From assembly GCA_963457665.1 (NCBI GenBank), contig OY735225.1, positions 2,327,501 through 2,391,500 on the forward strand: a stretch of DNA of 64,000 bases. Direction: 5' to 3'. Origin of the DNA: Thysanoteuthis rhombus. Taxonomy: Eukaryota > Mollusca > Cephalopoda > Oegopsida > Thysanoteuthidae. Shown here in pieces: positions 52,986-64,000 of this stretch (positions are counted from its first letter, which is position 1; every line of letters begins with the position of its first letter). Below the pieces are notes generated by a model that was given only the letters and a program-made list of their open reading frames with translations, made no database searches and had not been told where the DNA came from. The position numbers and the translations under genes are program-made.

Positions 52986-55379
52986 GCTACTGAAGCCAGA
53001 CTAGCAGATAATTTACTCACCGATTGCTTCATTAATGTAGATATCTATCAAGTTTAACTTAAATATCTACACAACTGGTAAGTGACTGTTTATCAAACAA
53101 CGGCTGATGCAAAAAGCAGAATATTTGTCTAGCGTAAGATAATATTCTTCTGCCATGATACTCGGTTGATATTCTGTAAAGCAGGTAATATTTTATTGGA
53201 CACGTTGGTTTTGTCTTAATGGGTTTTTTTTCTGGAACGCTAGTCAGATAACTGATCGGCATGGCTGTGAGTCATATGAAGGGAATGATGTGTTGTGCAG
53301 TGTGCGTTTTATGATAAAATCTGCATTATTGGGGTGTATCAAAAGTACTTTTGTTTTTCACATTCGCTGGCAATCTTGTAAGTTATGACTGTCCAGGCTT
53401 TCGAAGAGAGAGAAAATCATTATCAACACTAATCATCCGTATCTTTTATTTCAGATGTTGCAATGGTGTATATAAGTATCGAGTTTCCGGGAATTTGGAG
53501 GCATTATCTTGAACTGGGTCCCTAAGCCTCTGAAGCTGGCCACGAAATTCGGTAAGTTGAAGGAAATGAAACAATATCTGGCGTCACTGCCCAAAACAGA
53601 GGTGGACAACCATCAGTTGTCGATTATGATGGTTTAAAGTGCAAGGTAGATGAGAATTCGGCCACCACCCTTCAAAAATATTTGTAAGACCAAGGATCAT
53701 CGAAACGTATCATATGAAGCGAATTACATAAGATTAAAAAGAAGTATAAGAGCTATCGAAAAATTGATGAAAATATTTTTGATACACTCCAATAAATATG
53801 CTTATCAAACACAGTGTGATTATGGTAAGAGATACACAGTGTTGGCTAGGCTCTTTGGCATTGGTCTTTATCAATATCGTAAAGAAATCGACTGTTACAG
53901 CTGGTATATATCGGAATTATGGATTAAGAATCTTGACGTCTGTTTATACGCTGTTCTTTTATATTTGCTTGCTCATATCTTGATTTAATACCTCCAAGTT
54001 CATCCATTTTTTTGCTTGGTCATATGTTAAATGTTTCCATACCTCAAGTACATTATGATATCTGCCTGATTATATCTTCACTTCTTTTTCTTCCTATTGC
54101 TGTTTTCTGTATTTTCTGTATTTTCTGGTATCTTACTGTTTTTCTTTGGTATTTACACATTTGGCATTTACCACTTTTCACTTTTCAGTGTTTACTCTGA
54201 AGAATCATCCTTATAATGTCATATATTTATATATTTTGTTTTTCAATCCATTTCCATAACATGGACTCTGTCTATTGCACGTTTTATGAATCTGCTTGGA
54301 ACTTCATTTTTCATTCTTTTTTTTCTGTCGACCTTTTTACAGGTCAATTTTATCATTTATCCACTAAAACTTGAAGCCCTTTTTCTTCTATTTCACAACT
54401 AAAAGTAAGTTTCACTGTGGTGGAGACAGGTTGTGACGTATTAAATGCCTTACAGTAGAAGCAGAGGATCATAGTGAAGATATGACGTCTGTTGGAAGTT
54501 TTGGGGGTCTTTTCCTGTGGATTTTTTAATCAAGAGGCTCGTGTTTTTGATTTTGTATCTATGCTTAAACTTTGTTACAACCAACACGTAAGCTGAGAAA
54601 TCTTATCCGCTACGTTGACAAATTCCAATGACAAGACTCTAATGGAAAAACAGTTGTACAATGTTATGTACCAGCCAAAAGCTTGTTCTCTGAAATCCGA
54701 TTTCTTGTGATTCCTTCTGGCTTCTGTTCAAAAATTCTATCTGCTGAAAATCTAGACGATCGCTTCAATCTACAAAATTGCAACTTATACGCTTAACTTA
54801 CACTGCACCAATGCAGGTCGTAACAGCTGTAGTAGGGGTAGTGGTATGGTGGAGCTACGGTCTATTATATCACTACGTGTGAATATCTGACAAATGGTTG
54901 GATCCAGTTCCAGAAGCCAGTTTGCCCTGGAATTTTCAGTTCGACATCTTTGCATAGAAATGAAATCTTAGAAATACTGTAGAGTGCAGCATCTTGCAGA
55001 TTCTCTAGGATCATTGATTTGCATAGCAATATTCCTATTAAATTGTCACGTAGGATAATTCTCCGTTTCCTATCGTTTCCGTTACAAATAGTCATCAGTA
55101 ATCGATCCCAAACGATAAAATTGGAACAAAACAGACGGGTTCTTTTGGTTGTGAGGAAAAGTATAACTAACCGTATTTGAGGGCATATAGAACCCACTTT
55201 TCTTCCCAAAATGGCTCCAAAATATCTTTTATATTAAGTTGAGTTATCTGGTAGGCCTATATTTACCTAGATGCCATAGACTACGAGTACTTATACCTTG
55301 TCTAACTAGTATAGTATATAATAGCGTAGTATTATTTTCTCATATATCATCACTATCATTATTATTTGCATTCTTACAT
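52986..55379. other. unassigned stretch
   Basis: A 112-codon + frame (53650-53988) and a 114-codon minus frame (54865-55209) show no recognised domain and no supporting splice or start context. CAAAAGTACTTTTG palindrome at about 53339. No gene supported. Confidence 0.4.
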
Positions 55380-55399
55380 CAGTTGGGTTGCCTTGGGGT

Positions 55400-55620
55400 C
55401 ACTGCTGGAGACTGAGTGGCAGCAAGTCCCCTCCAGTTTCCAGCCCTCCTTTTCACACACTCACAGCCCACTGCAGTGCTGTGGATTACGGTTTCCCACC
55501 AGTTGCCTGGTGGTTATCGCTGGAGGCTGAGTGACAGTAAGTCTTCTCAAGTTCCCAACCCTCCTCTCATACTCTTCTCACCTGTTACGGCAGCGTAGTG
55601 ATCTGTGCCGCCTTCGCCAT
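55400..55620 (-). repeat. tandemly duplicated LINE 3'-tail region
   Basis: CACTGCTGGAGACTGAGTGG ... CAGCCCTCC (55400-55449) and TATCGCTGGAGGCTGAGTGA ... CAACCCTCC (55517-55563) are direct copies about 117 bp apart. Lying immediately 3' of the minus-strand LINE ORF remnant, they are probably its duplicated 3' untranslated region. Confidence 0.6.
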
Positions 55621-55639
55621 TTTTTCTTGGCTGTTGAAC

Positions 55640-56060
55640 CATTGCTACCAGCTGGGGGTCGTTGGTCTCATATTCCCAGTACTCTCCTCCGTATTCGTGC
55701 AGTCTCCAGTAGTGCCGTGGTCTGTGTAGTCTCAATACTTTTTCTTACTCCCAGTTCCTTCGATCTCATTTTAGTGTCTTTCTTACGGTTCCGAGTGCAC
55801 TCACTATTACTGGTAGCACCCTAATTTTCCACACTTTCTTCGGTTCCGTTGACAGATCCTGGTATTTTCCTAGTTTTTACTCTCCTTCAGATTTACTCTG
55901 TGATCTGCAGCCATAGCCACGTCTATCATCTGACAGGTTCTCTTTCTCTTGTACACGACCACAAGGCCTGGCCTTTTCGCTTGGATGGGATGGTCGGTTC
56001 GGGTGTCAAAATCTCAGAGTAACTTATAACTTCTCTCTTTACTGATACAGCATGTTTGTT
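55640..56060 (-). mobile_element. LINE C-terminal fragment, broken
   Basis: Minus-strand pieces in order: DFDTRTDHPIQAKRPGLV and VVYKRKRTCQMIDVAMAADH (cf. the conserved QTDHxIxxRRPDIVVVDK-KxxTCxIIDVAxPGDxRV), then LPVIVSALGTVRKTLK (cf. PVVVGALGTV-K-L) and TALLETARIRRRVLGI (cf. TALLxTARILRKVLE). This four-block tail is diagnostic of an abundant class of animal non-LTR RT ORFs. At least two frame changes and several stops. Confidence 0.88.
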
Positions 56061-58150
56061 TAGGTTTCATCGATTGCCTTGGCATAGTTTGTCCTGAATT
56101 ATTATTGGTAATTTACCAGCTAATACAGTAAATATTTTTTTCATTTTCCTTGCTGAAATAGGGGGGGGGTCTTAAATACCCGTGGGTTTTATATGCCATC
56201 ACACATGGTAAATGTTGACGTGCAAAAAACAGAATGAGAACATGATCAAATAATGACAGAATAATAAAATTAAATTCTATGTAAGACTAAGATAGAAAGA
56301 ACGGGCCCCTAACCCATATCTCTGTTGCATGATTTCTAAGAAAAAATGGATTATGTTCACTTGGACTCTCCTTCACTAATTCCATCCAAAAACCTGCATC
56401 CATTTTATTTTGTTTCGGGTTTTGAATTCCATCACAATCTGGGATGGTTCTTTCTTTGCCTCTTTCTCTTTCGCTTCCCCCCTCTATCTTCTCCCCTCTC
56501 GTTCTCTCTCACCTCTTCTCGGTTTATCTCCCCCTCTCTCTTTTTCCGTAGCTTCAACTACACCTTTTTTCTCAACTATTGTTTATTGAGAAATAAAAGT
56601 TAAAATTATTTTTGAGTTGAATTATATTCTGAAATTATTTTATTTCAGTTGTTCAATTTTGTAATTCATTGGTCGCAGGCACTCCAGTTTATCACCTCGA
56701 TTTTTATAGTCGTTCAACGTATTTCTTATCAGTCGAAGGAACTTCTGAAAAAAAAACTACGGAGTTGAAATAATTTATGGGGAAACAACATTGGGGATGA
56801 ATTGATTAACTATACAATAAGGCTGAATTGCCCAGAAAGTTTTCCAAAGTATTCAATGAATCAGTAGCTGTCAGTATTATGTTACATCTCACTGGAATAG
56901 AAGCTGTCAATGACAACGTGCGTATAAGGCTTTGCGAAATGAAAGCAGCAGTTCGTTGTAACACCAACGTTAACAACAGCGACATCAGGTTACGAATTTA
57001 ATGTACTATCCAGATCATGGGCAAGTTCATCAAGGAAGATTTATTTACTGGATCGTGCTATAATAGTGGGGAAATAAAAGAGTCGCTTTAGTACATTGTG
57101 TTAGAGTTTGCAAACATACATTTTATCAATGGGAGATACGTTTTTACTTTTAAAAAAATTGTCTTTATCTTTTTTTGCTCTGCTTTTCGCTCTTACTCAT
57201 CGTTGAAGAATTGTTTGATATAAAAGCCATGATTAGCGACGTCTGTGTTTGGATTTTGCCTGTTGATTGTTTATAAGTTTCAGTGTGTCTATTTGTGTGA
57301 TGTCGAAAGAAATTAAGCATATCAAAAGTTAGTAACAAAGCTGCTTTATTTTACAATGTTCTTCTTTTGGTCGGGTTTTCTATTTTCATCCGTTTTTTCA
57401 CATTTTATTATTCAGCAGACGCACTCAAACCCTGAGTCAATCAACTAGTCAGGTCGTTATCTCCTTACTTCACCCGTAAACTTGAAGCGTTTTCCTTCAT
57501 CTCCCGATTGGCTGCATTGGCATTATTTTTGTAGCAGATATGATGTACAATTTGATGCAACAGATAGAATTGAGGTTTTTTTTTTTGTTTTGTTTTTTTT
57601 GATTATCTGGATTTTTCTTAAACACATTTTTACCAATACTCTTTTTTTAAAGAAATAAAGGCAAAATTTTGCTATTATAGTGAATCTATCAGATAAATAT
57701 TTGGTATTGGATTGAGTGGCACAGCAATTACCGGAAAAAAACCCAGAATCGGCGGACCGAGTTCCAGTTTCAGCCGAGATTGCTGGCATTCACTTTCCAC
57801 TGAGAATCCACTTCCCACAACAGCTATGTGTGAATAGCGACGCAGTTGGAACCTTTCAGTCCTGCAAAGCAGTTTATCTAAAACACACATTTCCAACCAG
57901 GGAGTGGGGTGAGTTTAGAGTTCCATGGGGGAGAGTATTCGAACCACAGACTGACAAATTCAATCTGTTGGATTACTTGATCTTCTGTCACTGCTAAAAT
58001 AGTTGAATTACTTTTCTGTTTCAAAAATGTTCCCAGTGAATGTGTATGCACTAATATACAAAAGATGAAAGAGTTTCAACATTATATGCATTCTATTTGG
58101 AATGCAACTTTTAAGTCTGTCTTAGAAGGGGAGAATGACATTCTAAAATC
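56061..58150. other. unassigned stretch
   Basis: G run at 56161-56169, pyrimidine-rich 56440-56570, T-rich 57576-57600. No gene or element recognised. Confidence 0.45.
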
Positions 58151-58152
58151 TA

Positions 58153-58374
58153 GTGGAAAAGGTTCATTGGGAAAAACGTTGAGAACCATTGATAGAACCA
58201 CTCAGTGGCAAGTAGCATTTACGGCATGGACCTGCTTGCCCCATGCCTAAACTGTAGATTATGGAGAAGGTTACTCTGACAGAAAAAAATCTACTGTTTG
58301 GGCATGGGGCAAGCAACTGTACTCTGTAAATCCATACTTGCTGCTGAAACCCCAAATCAGCCAAGGGTTCCACA
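58153..58374. repeat. foldback inverted repeat with 27-bp near-perfect core
   Basis: Core arms 58234-58260 (starts GCTTGCCCCATGCC) and 58288-58314 (ends GGCATGGGGCAAGC) match at 25 of 27 positions across a 27-nt loop. Outward the similarity continues more weakly (CAAGTAGCATTTAC against the complement of GTAAATCCATACTTG; GTGGAA at both outer ends), giving arms of about 85-108 bp. No coding role. It is either a palindromic MITE or a transcribable long hairpin. Confidence 0.8.
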
Positions 58375-58428
58375 ATGAGTTTACAAAAATAAACGAAAAA
58401 CATTATCATCTATGTTTTTTACAGTAAG

Positions 58429-58430
<2 letters not shown>

Positions 58431-58485
<55 letters not shown>

Positions 58486-58520
58486 ACGTATGTATGTGCG
58501 TATGTATGTATGTATGAAAG
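58431..58520. repeat. compound microsatellite (TA)n(TG)n with GTAT variants
   Basis: About 24 bp TA, about 30 bp TG, then a GTATGTAT-type tail. Confidence 0.97.
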
Positions 58521-60630
58521 TGTGTGTGCATGTGTGTATGACTGACTGCGACTATGACTGTATTAAATTACTGCATTTGCTAACGTATAAAATTAATGTT
58601 TTACACGGGCATTTTTAGGAAAGAAACTCAGTAACTGCTTTTTTGTGTTCTTCCTGCCAACCACTGAGAATTTTGTTGGTATACCGAGAACACTTCCATT
58701 GGTTTTTCTTTTACTACTTTTTCTCATTGCTTCTCTGGCACCACAGTGATTTTTACTCGAGATATAAAAAAACTGACCTTCAAGAACAATAACGGAATTC
58801 TAATGATGTCCACGTACCGCTAAAATAACATGGATAAGGGGGACCAATGAAAGGAAAACCACGGATAAGTGGGGCCCTCTGAAGGGTCAACCGCAGATAC
58901 AGGAGGACCACTGAAAGGGGAAGCGCAGATAAGGGGGCAGTCGAAGAGAAACTGTCTATAAGGGAGAAGGGAAGACTATGAATTCTATAAATTATATCTA
59001 AACACTAAATATTGTAATTTTACATCTATCACTAGAATTGATTGAAAAAAAAAGAATTAATAATTATTCTTTGATGACGTCAGTTAACAGGGGACCCACA
59101 ATGTGAGTGACTGCATCCCGACGCCATTACTGTGGGTCTCTTTCAATCCCTCTTATAACTGTCTAACCAACGCATTTAGTCAAATTTGTTTGACGAATCC
59201 AAAAATGACAAATAGAATGAAATTTAATGAAAAAAAAAGTTACAAAGTCAGATTTTGAATTTTCTTTGTTAATTAGTTTTCCCATGCGGCCAAAAATGAT
59301 GGTGTATATGAAATACATGGCTACACATTGCATATTATATTCCTAGATAAAAGAGATGTGTATTGCAGTTATCCTGGAGAATAGCATTCTGTTGACCAAA
59401 AAAGGATTTTTTTAAATTGTTTTTGTTTTGATTACTTTTTCTATTTTTATATTATTCTTCAAATCACACGTGTGGATTCTACTCCCAATTTAATACTACA
59501 ATTAAGAATGTGTATATTCTATTACCGATTCAATTAAATTATTAGAGTGATCCTATGAATTATAGTGGAAGTTCATAAAGAACATCACATGTTTTATTTA
59601 TGATTCGAAGTCAGCACAAAATGGTTTGCGATTCTGATAACTAATGAACACAAGATAAGACGATTAAATACAATGCCTCCTGTTGATTTTTATTACATTA
59701 ACTCCGAACGCTATCAGGGCGAAAGTGGCCAAATACAAATTTCTAAAACGGTTTTCCGTGTAGAAATGCTGATTAAACCGTTGGCAAGGAGCGCGACACA
59801 ACACGGCGCCTGTTGGAATTCAGCTACGAGTAAACTTTTTTCAAAATATCTGAAGAAAAAAAATTACGAACAGGGTTATCTTTACTTCATCTTTTCTCCT
59901 TCTTGTCTGTGTTATTATCTACACAAAGCACAACAATGAAAAAGCAGCCTGTTGTGCATCCCCATTATCACATACATGCAAACACAGTGAAACATAAAAT
60001 GTCACACCAACATATATCTTTTACGTTCTACTCAAAAGTGTACCCTTACTGGAGTATACACTCAGGATGCACACTGAGGAGTTGCTATGGTGTACCCCCT
60101 ATTCTGTTCGCAATTGGTCAGGCAGAATTCGAAGGAAGATCAGGTTGTAAACTGTTTCTTGTAACTACTGACTCTGTGGGTGGAATCAAAGGGGTAAAAG
60201 AATGTTCAGCATCATCGCAGGCCACCGCCTCTACAGCTCATAACAACAGTTACTTTTTATCTTCGTTTTCTTTATTTTTTGACAACTGACTTTACCTCCA
60301 GCTGCTGTTCTTTCTTTTTCGATACAACATTCCGACGTGAACCTAAACCTTGAATTGAACAACAATCTCACATAAAAAGCTAATTTTGTTCTTGGGTGCA
60401 TCCTTGTTATAGTTGCAATGTTTCAGTCATTGTACTCTGCGGTCATCTTCAGGTGTCGATTGTATCACTTAATCTTTTATGAATTTCAAACCGAACATTT
60501 TATTCAATCTACAAGGATAGATTATTGTTCTGATTCCGCTATCCATGTTTAGGGATATTTTATTTCAGTTAATTCTTCCAATTTAATTTGTCCATGTGAA
60601 GCAATTTTTCCAATGAACTACCGTATATAA
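58521..60630. other. unassigned stretch
   Basis: 58840-58970 has three rough repeats of GATAAGKGGG with CAC/GGA spacers. + frames of 89 and 129 codons (59673-59939, 59903-60289) have an ATG-like start in the first but no recognised domain; the two overlap in different frames. CRE palindrome at 59075. No gene supported. Confidence 0.4.
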
Positions 60631-60639
60631 CTTTTGCTG

Positions 60640-60840
60640 CAAGACCCAGGTATTGAACTCAAGACCCCCAGGTAGCGACGAATTAACCAACGCTTGTATC
60701 CACTAGGTCATTCTTCCCAGTTAATTCGTCCTTGTGATTCCACTTTTGTTTTTCCACTGAACCAGAGTATATGATTTACATTACCCGACCCAAGGATTGA
60801 ACTCGCGATCATCAGATAATTACATGCACTAGGCTGTCAT
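60640..60840 (-). repeat. two tandem tRNA-like repeat units
   Basis: CAAGACCCAGGTATTGAACTC (60639) and CCCGACCCAAGGATTGAACTC (60785) are the complements of B-box-like sequences; each is followed by a CACTAGG block (CCACTAGGTCA, GCACTAGGCTG) where an A-box-side arm would be. The units also share GTTAATTCGTCC-like flanks. Tandem SINE heads rather than tRNA genes. Confidence 0.6.
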
Positions 60841-61349
60841 CCTGGAGGTCAATTGATGTTGGGATTTGTGAACCTTAGTTCTGATTTCTCCCCTTTCCTA
60901 ATCAAAGGATCTCATATGGTGTTCATTTATATACTTGGTCCACTGAAGAGGTTTGGGGGCATCTGCTCCGATTCTTTCAAAAATTATCTGTCTGTTAGAA
61001 ATGTTACAAACTTTATGTCAGTTCGATACGCAGTCTTTGAAGTCTAAAACATAACAATGTAAATGATCTGAGTGAACTCGTAAAACTGACACTTCAAAAG
61101 GGCTTTGTACTTTATGTACACCTGCTTCCGATTGGTTTGCTCTAACATTTCTCACAAAAGCTAACCCTTTCCCTTTCATTGTACTTCTACAATATCTATA
61201 TTTACCCAGTCTCACAACAAAAAATGGATAAAAATGGTAAAGACTGGTAAAAAAAGAAAATGGTAAAATGATCAAACAAGCGAGAAAAAATCAAAGTACC
61301 ATCAATTATTGACAATATATCACAAGTAATATGATACTTTTTGAAGTGT

Positions 61350-61425
61350 CATCCAATTTTCCGAAAGTTTGCTTTACGCCACCTTTTTGCTTTTACGAAA
61401 AAAGGGGAAAGTGAAAATAGCGTTC
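61350..61425 (+). mobile_element. pogo/Tigger-like fragment
   Basis: TTTTCCGAAAGTTTGCTTTA, CGCCACCTTTTTGCTTTTAC, GAAAAAAGGGGAAAGTG. Same TTYGCTTTACGCCAC block as at 34.62 and 40.82 kb. A 77-bp CT array begins 40 bp downstream. Confidence 0.55.
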
Positions 61426-61463
61426 AATGTTTGTTTTGCAGTGAGCCGTTATAGATGCAGCGC

Positions 61464-61466
<3 letters not shown>

Positions 61467-61543
<77 letters not shown>
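61467..61543. repeat. (CT)n microsatellite
   Basis: About 38 uninterrupted units. Confidence 0.98.
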
Positions 61544-61546
<3 letters not shown>

Positions 61547-62020
61547 CATTTCAATCTCTTTGCTTTCGGATATCAGGGAAAACCTGTGCTACCAATCACA
61601 GGTGATGTAAAACATTATTCTATATTCTTTTCTTCCTGTTTGTACATCATTACATGATACATTGTGTACGTTTGACCTCAATAGCTCAAGCATGCCATTA
61701 TTTTCAGCACAAACGCTACAAAAATCTAAATAGAAGAGTATTTTGGATTAAATGGAGTATTTCAAAAGCTTATTACCATCTTATATTTTATTTTCTAGAA
61801 ATCTTAATGTATTAAATGCACATTTTGTTCAAGATTATGTGTGATATACAATTAGTATATCCTGATGTATTTTTTTAACTAAAAGCAGCTACAAGGGACT
61901 AAGAAACCATGCATATACCGTAGAAGTGAGTTGATTGAATACCAGAATTTTTTTTTTAGTAACAGAGTGGTGGGACTATGGAACATATTGAGGGGTAGTG
62001 CTACCAACGAATGTAAATGA
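61544..62020. other. unassigned stretch
   Basis: Nothing recognised. Confidence 0.5.
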
Positions 62021-62024
62021 GTTC

Positions 62025-62310
62025 TAAAATGAGAATCCCATCAATCATTGAAAAAATACAAATTTCTAATATTAGGTCATGTAAACAGAATGGTAGGTAC
62101 AAGAACGCCCAAACAGATCCTGTATCCTGAACTAACATAAGTTCATCGCCTAACAGGTGCACCCAGGGAAACGCTTCCATGACTCCACTAAGAAAACCAT
62201 TGTCCATGTTCAACAACCATATCAAACATCAGAAGTTATGAAAAATGGAAGCTTTAACAACTAGAAAGCGATCAGAGAGGGCATACTTCTGCCAACGCCA
62301 TTATCACTAA
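62025..62310 (+). mobile_element. LINE C-terminal fragment, broken
   Basis: + strand pieces: RIPSIIEKIQ, then LGHVNRMVGTRTPKQILYPE, VHRLTGAPRETLP and, further on, KLQLESDQRGHTSANA with intervening stops. This follows the conserved order RWxGHVxRMxDxRxPKQxLYGEL, GxRxxGAPRxRxKDxxK, WExLAxDRxxWR found at the very C-terminus of many animal LINE ORFs. Different subregion from the 50.0- and 55.7-kb fragments. Confidence 0.82.
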
Positions 62311-62678
62311 AACTAAATGAATATCATGAGAGAGAATGTGTTATGTACAAGTATTGAGTAATCTCCCTTGAAATGTAACGCAAGCCTTTTTATAAACTGT
62401 TTGTTTTTTAACCTCTTCTGCTGCAGAATAATAAAAAAAATCTCTTAGCAATTCCTGGATCCACTCCAACTTCATTTGTAGCCCATGGCCCAGCCTCTAC
62501 AAGATTTCATTGGAATCCATTGAAAACTTTTGGAGATATTGCGTGAACAAACTGACGGACAAACAGACAGACAGACAGGAATGAATGCATGTACCTCTTC
62601 AAACTTCGTAGGCGGAGATAACAATGCAATGAAAAACCTTGAAACATCATCGACTACGATGAAACACCAACACCACAC

Positions 62679-62679
<1 letters not shown>

Positions 62680-62763
<84 letters not shown>

Positions 62764-62780
62764 CGTGTGTGTGTGTGTGT
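62680..62780. repeat. compound microsatellite (TA)n(TG)n
   Basis: About 50 bp TA, then about 50 bp TG with two GC steps. Confidence 0.98.
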
Positions 62781-64000
62781 AATCGATATCTGAAGTGTTA
62801 TTACATTTTGATTCGTCTATTCCCCCCTCTCTCTCTCTCATCTTAGCAGTCTTTTAGAAAGACTCTGTCGCTCTTGTCGACAGCAGTTGACTGCTTGTCA
62901 CCTGGTCTCGAATAAGTCGTACACAGATTTCTGCACAGTGCGTGTGTAAAAGTTTGGTTCGTGCATGCGCAGGGGTACTGGAATGTTTGCTTGTGCACAT
63001 GTACACACAAACACACGTATGCGGCCACTAACCCATGTTATCAATGGCGAACTGCCAGGTTTCAATGACCTTCTCAAATTGCATCTTAGTAATGTTTTAC
63101 TTGTCTCCCCTGAACGCAAAAGAACCGTAATGCCCCCTCCCCAATCTTGGCTTTCGATATATGCTTGTTATGTGATATGTTGCCTTATGGAGTAATGGCT
63201 TAAAGTTTGAGAAGACTACTAAAGATAAGCACACACTTGATGTTTGGAATATTTAAAACATGTTTTATCATTCGAAGAACAATGTTTTTGGTACATTGAA
63301 ATGTCATTTCAATAATAAGTTCTATTATTTATTTATTGCGCCTTCTTTTTTCTCATATCTCTATACTAGTGAATGTAAGTCATTGTCCGTTGTTTTGCAA
63401 CGCATAAAACATGTCATGCTATTGTTCATACCTAAGATAGTATATAGACTAGATTTACCTTTCATATTTTGCACGTATAACCCCGGAAAAATCTGCATAA
63501 AATGAGTGCATTTGCATGGGATATTATACACCCGGTTATTGATTAGATTGATAGATCAATTTGTCCGTAGCAAGATACTGTTAATCGCTGAGGTTGCTGA
63601 GGTTTGATGCGAAATTTTCATTGTATAATGTACGATCTATCAGATTAACAAAGAAGCGTTATGTATTGAAATAATTTTTGGGAAAAATAAATGCTTTTTA
63701 TCAGGCTACGGAATTCTTGATGTATCTACGTATCTCAGACGGACGTCTGACTTTTATGAAATTGCATGGTTTTAATTTATTTTTTGAAATTTTTTAGACG
63801 AGGCATTTTTGCTATGTTGGGAGAGGTACATGTATTCATTCGTGTCTATCTCATTTTCTGATTGTACGTTTGCCTGTTTGTCCACACGTTATCTCAAAAG
63901 TTCTCTATTACATTTTCTGGAAGGTTGAGAGCAATGGGTTACGACGGAAGTGATTAAATTTTGGAGAGATTCTATGGTCAGTTACTTCGCTGCAACCTAA
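62781..64000. other. unassigned stretch
   Basis: Frames up to 81 codons, none with recognised content. No repeat assigned. Confidence 0.5.

Noticed and set aside
53650-53988. 112-codon + frame
   Set aside because: ATG-initiated, but no domain, no conserved partner and no clear splice sites.
54865-55209. 114-codon minus frame
   Set aside because: No domain; composition is not distinct from flanking non-coding DNA.
59673-60289. Two overlapping + frames of 88 and 128 codons
   Set aside because: No recognised domain, different frames, no splice or polyadenylation context that would support a gene.

Overview
The window looks like non-coding nuclear DNA from a repeat-rich animal genome, most likely a coleoid cephalopod of the octopus type. 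Reasons: it is AT-rich throughout; pure dinucleotide tracts (TA, CA, CT), often compound and over 100 bp, recur every 1-3 kb; tRNA-derived SINEs with A and B boxes lie next to a second short repeat family carrying an AAGCTTAGCTTAGTC-like block; and decayed mariner, Tc1, hAT-like, pogo/Tigger-like and non-LTR (LINE) remnants are scattered through it. The species assignment is inference from repeat style. No bacterial, viral or organellar gene organisation is present.

No host protein gene could be supported. Almost all long open frames are microsatellite read-through (HTHTHT, IYIYIY, SLSLSL, poly-Ile) or shadows of decayed transposons. Three frames deserve a second look without being claimed as genes: two tandemly arranged, mutually similar coding-like segments at 3.28-3.87 kb (+); a Cys-rich frame at 42.64-42.93 kb (-); and a frame with a hydrophobic leader at 48.30-48.49 kb (+).

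Layout. 0-3 kb: an edge SINE, compound SSR, a 0.5-kb internally deleted mariner with both inverted ends, and pogo-like debris. 3-4 kb: the duplicated coding-like segment. 4-20 kb: mostly unassigned AT-rich DNA broken by large SSRs and SINE copies, ending in a 61-nt pre-miRNA-like hairpin (19.85 kb). 20-25 kb: Tc1 transposase remnant, second copy of the deleted mariner, SINE doublet. 27.1-27.8 kb: three tRNA-SINE copies, two fused head to head into a 449-bp palindrome. 28.8-29.4 kb: a 0.5-kb foldback element with ~175-bp arms. 30-37 kb: mariner 3' ends beside SSRs, two copies of a ~220-bp unnamed repeat, and two 75-80-bp mini-elements with 18-bp inverted ends set between TA tracts. 40-44 kb: very long TA arrays, a LINE reverse-transcriptase fragment, pogo-like and tandem repeats. 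45-48 kb: a five-unit inverted/direct repeat cluster, then a degenerate minisatellite with a longer-range repeat. 50-62 kb: three more LINE C-terminal fragments, a second strong foldback (58.2 kb), tandem tRNA-like copies. 62.8-64 kb: nothing recognised.

The elements do not form a pathway. The recurring architectural theme is palindromy (at least six inverted-repeat structures of different origin) and the tight physical coupling of small TA-targeting elements to TA microsatellites.
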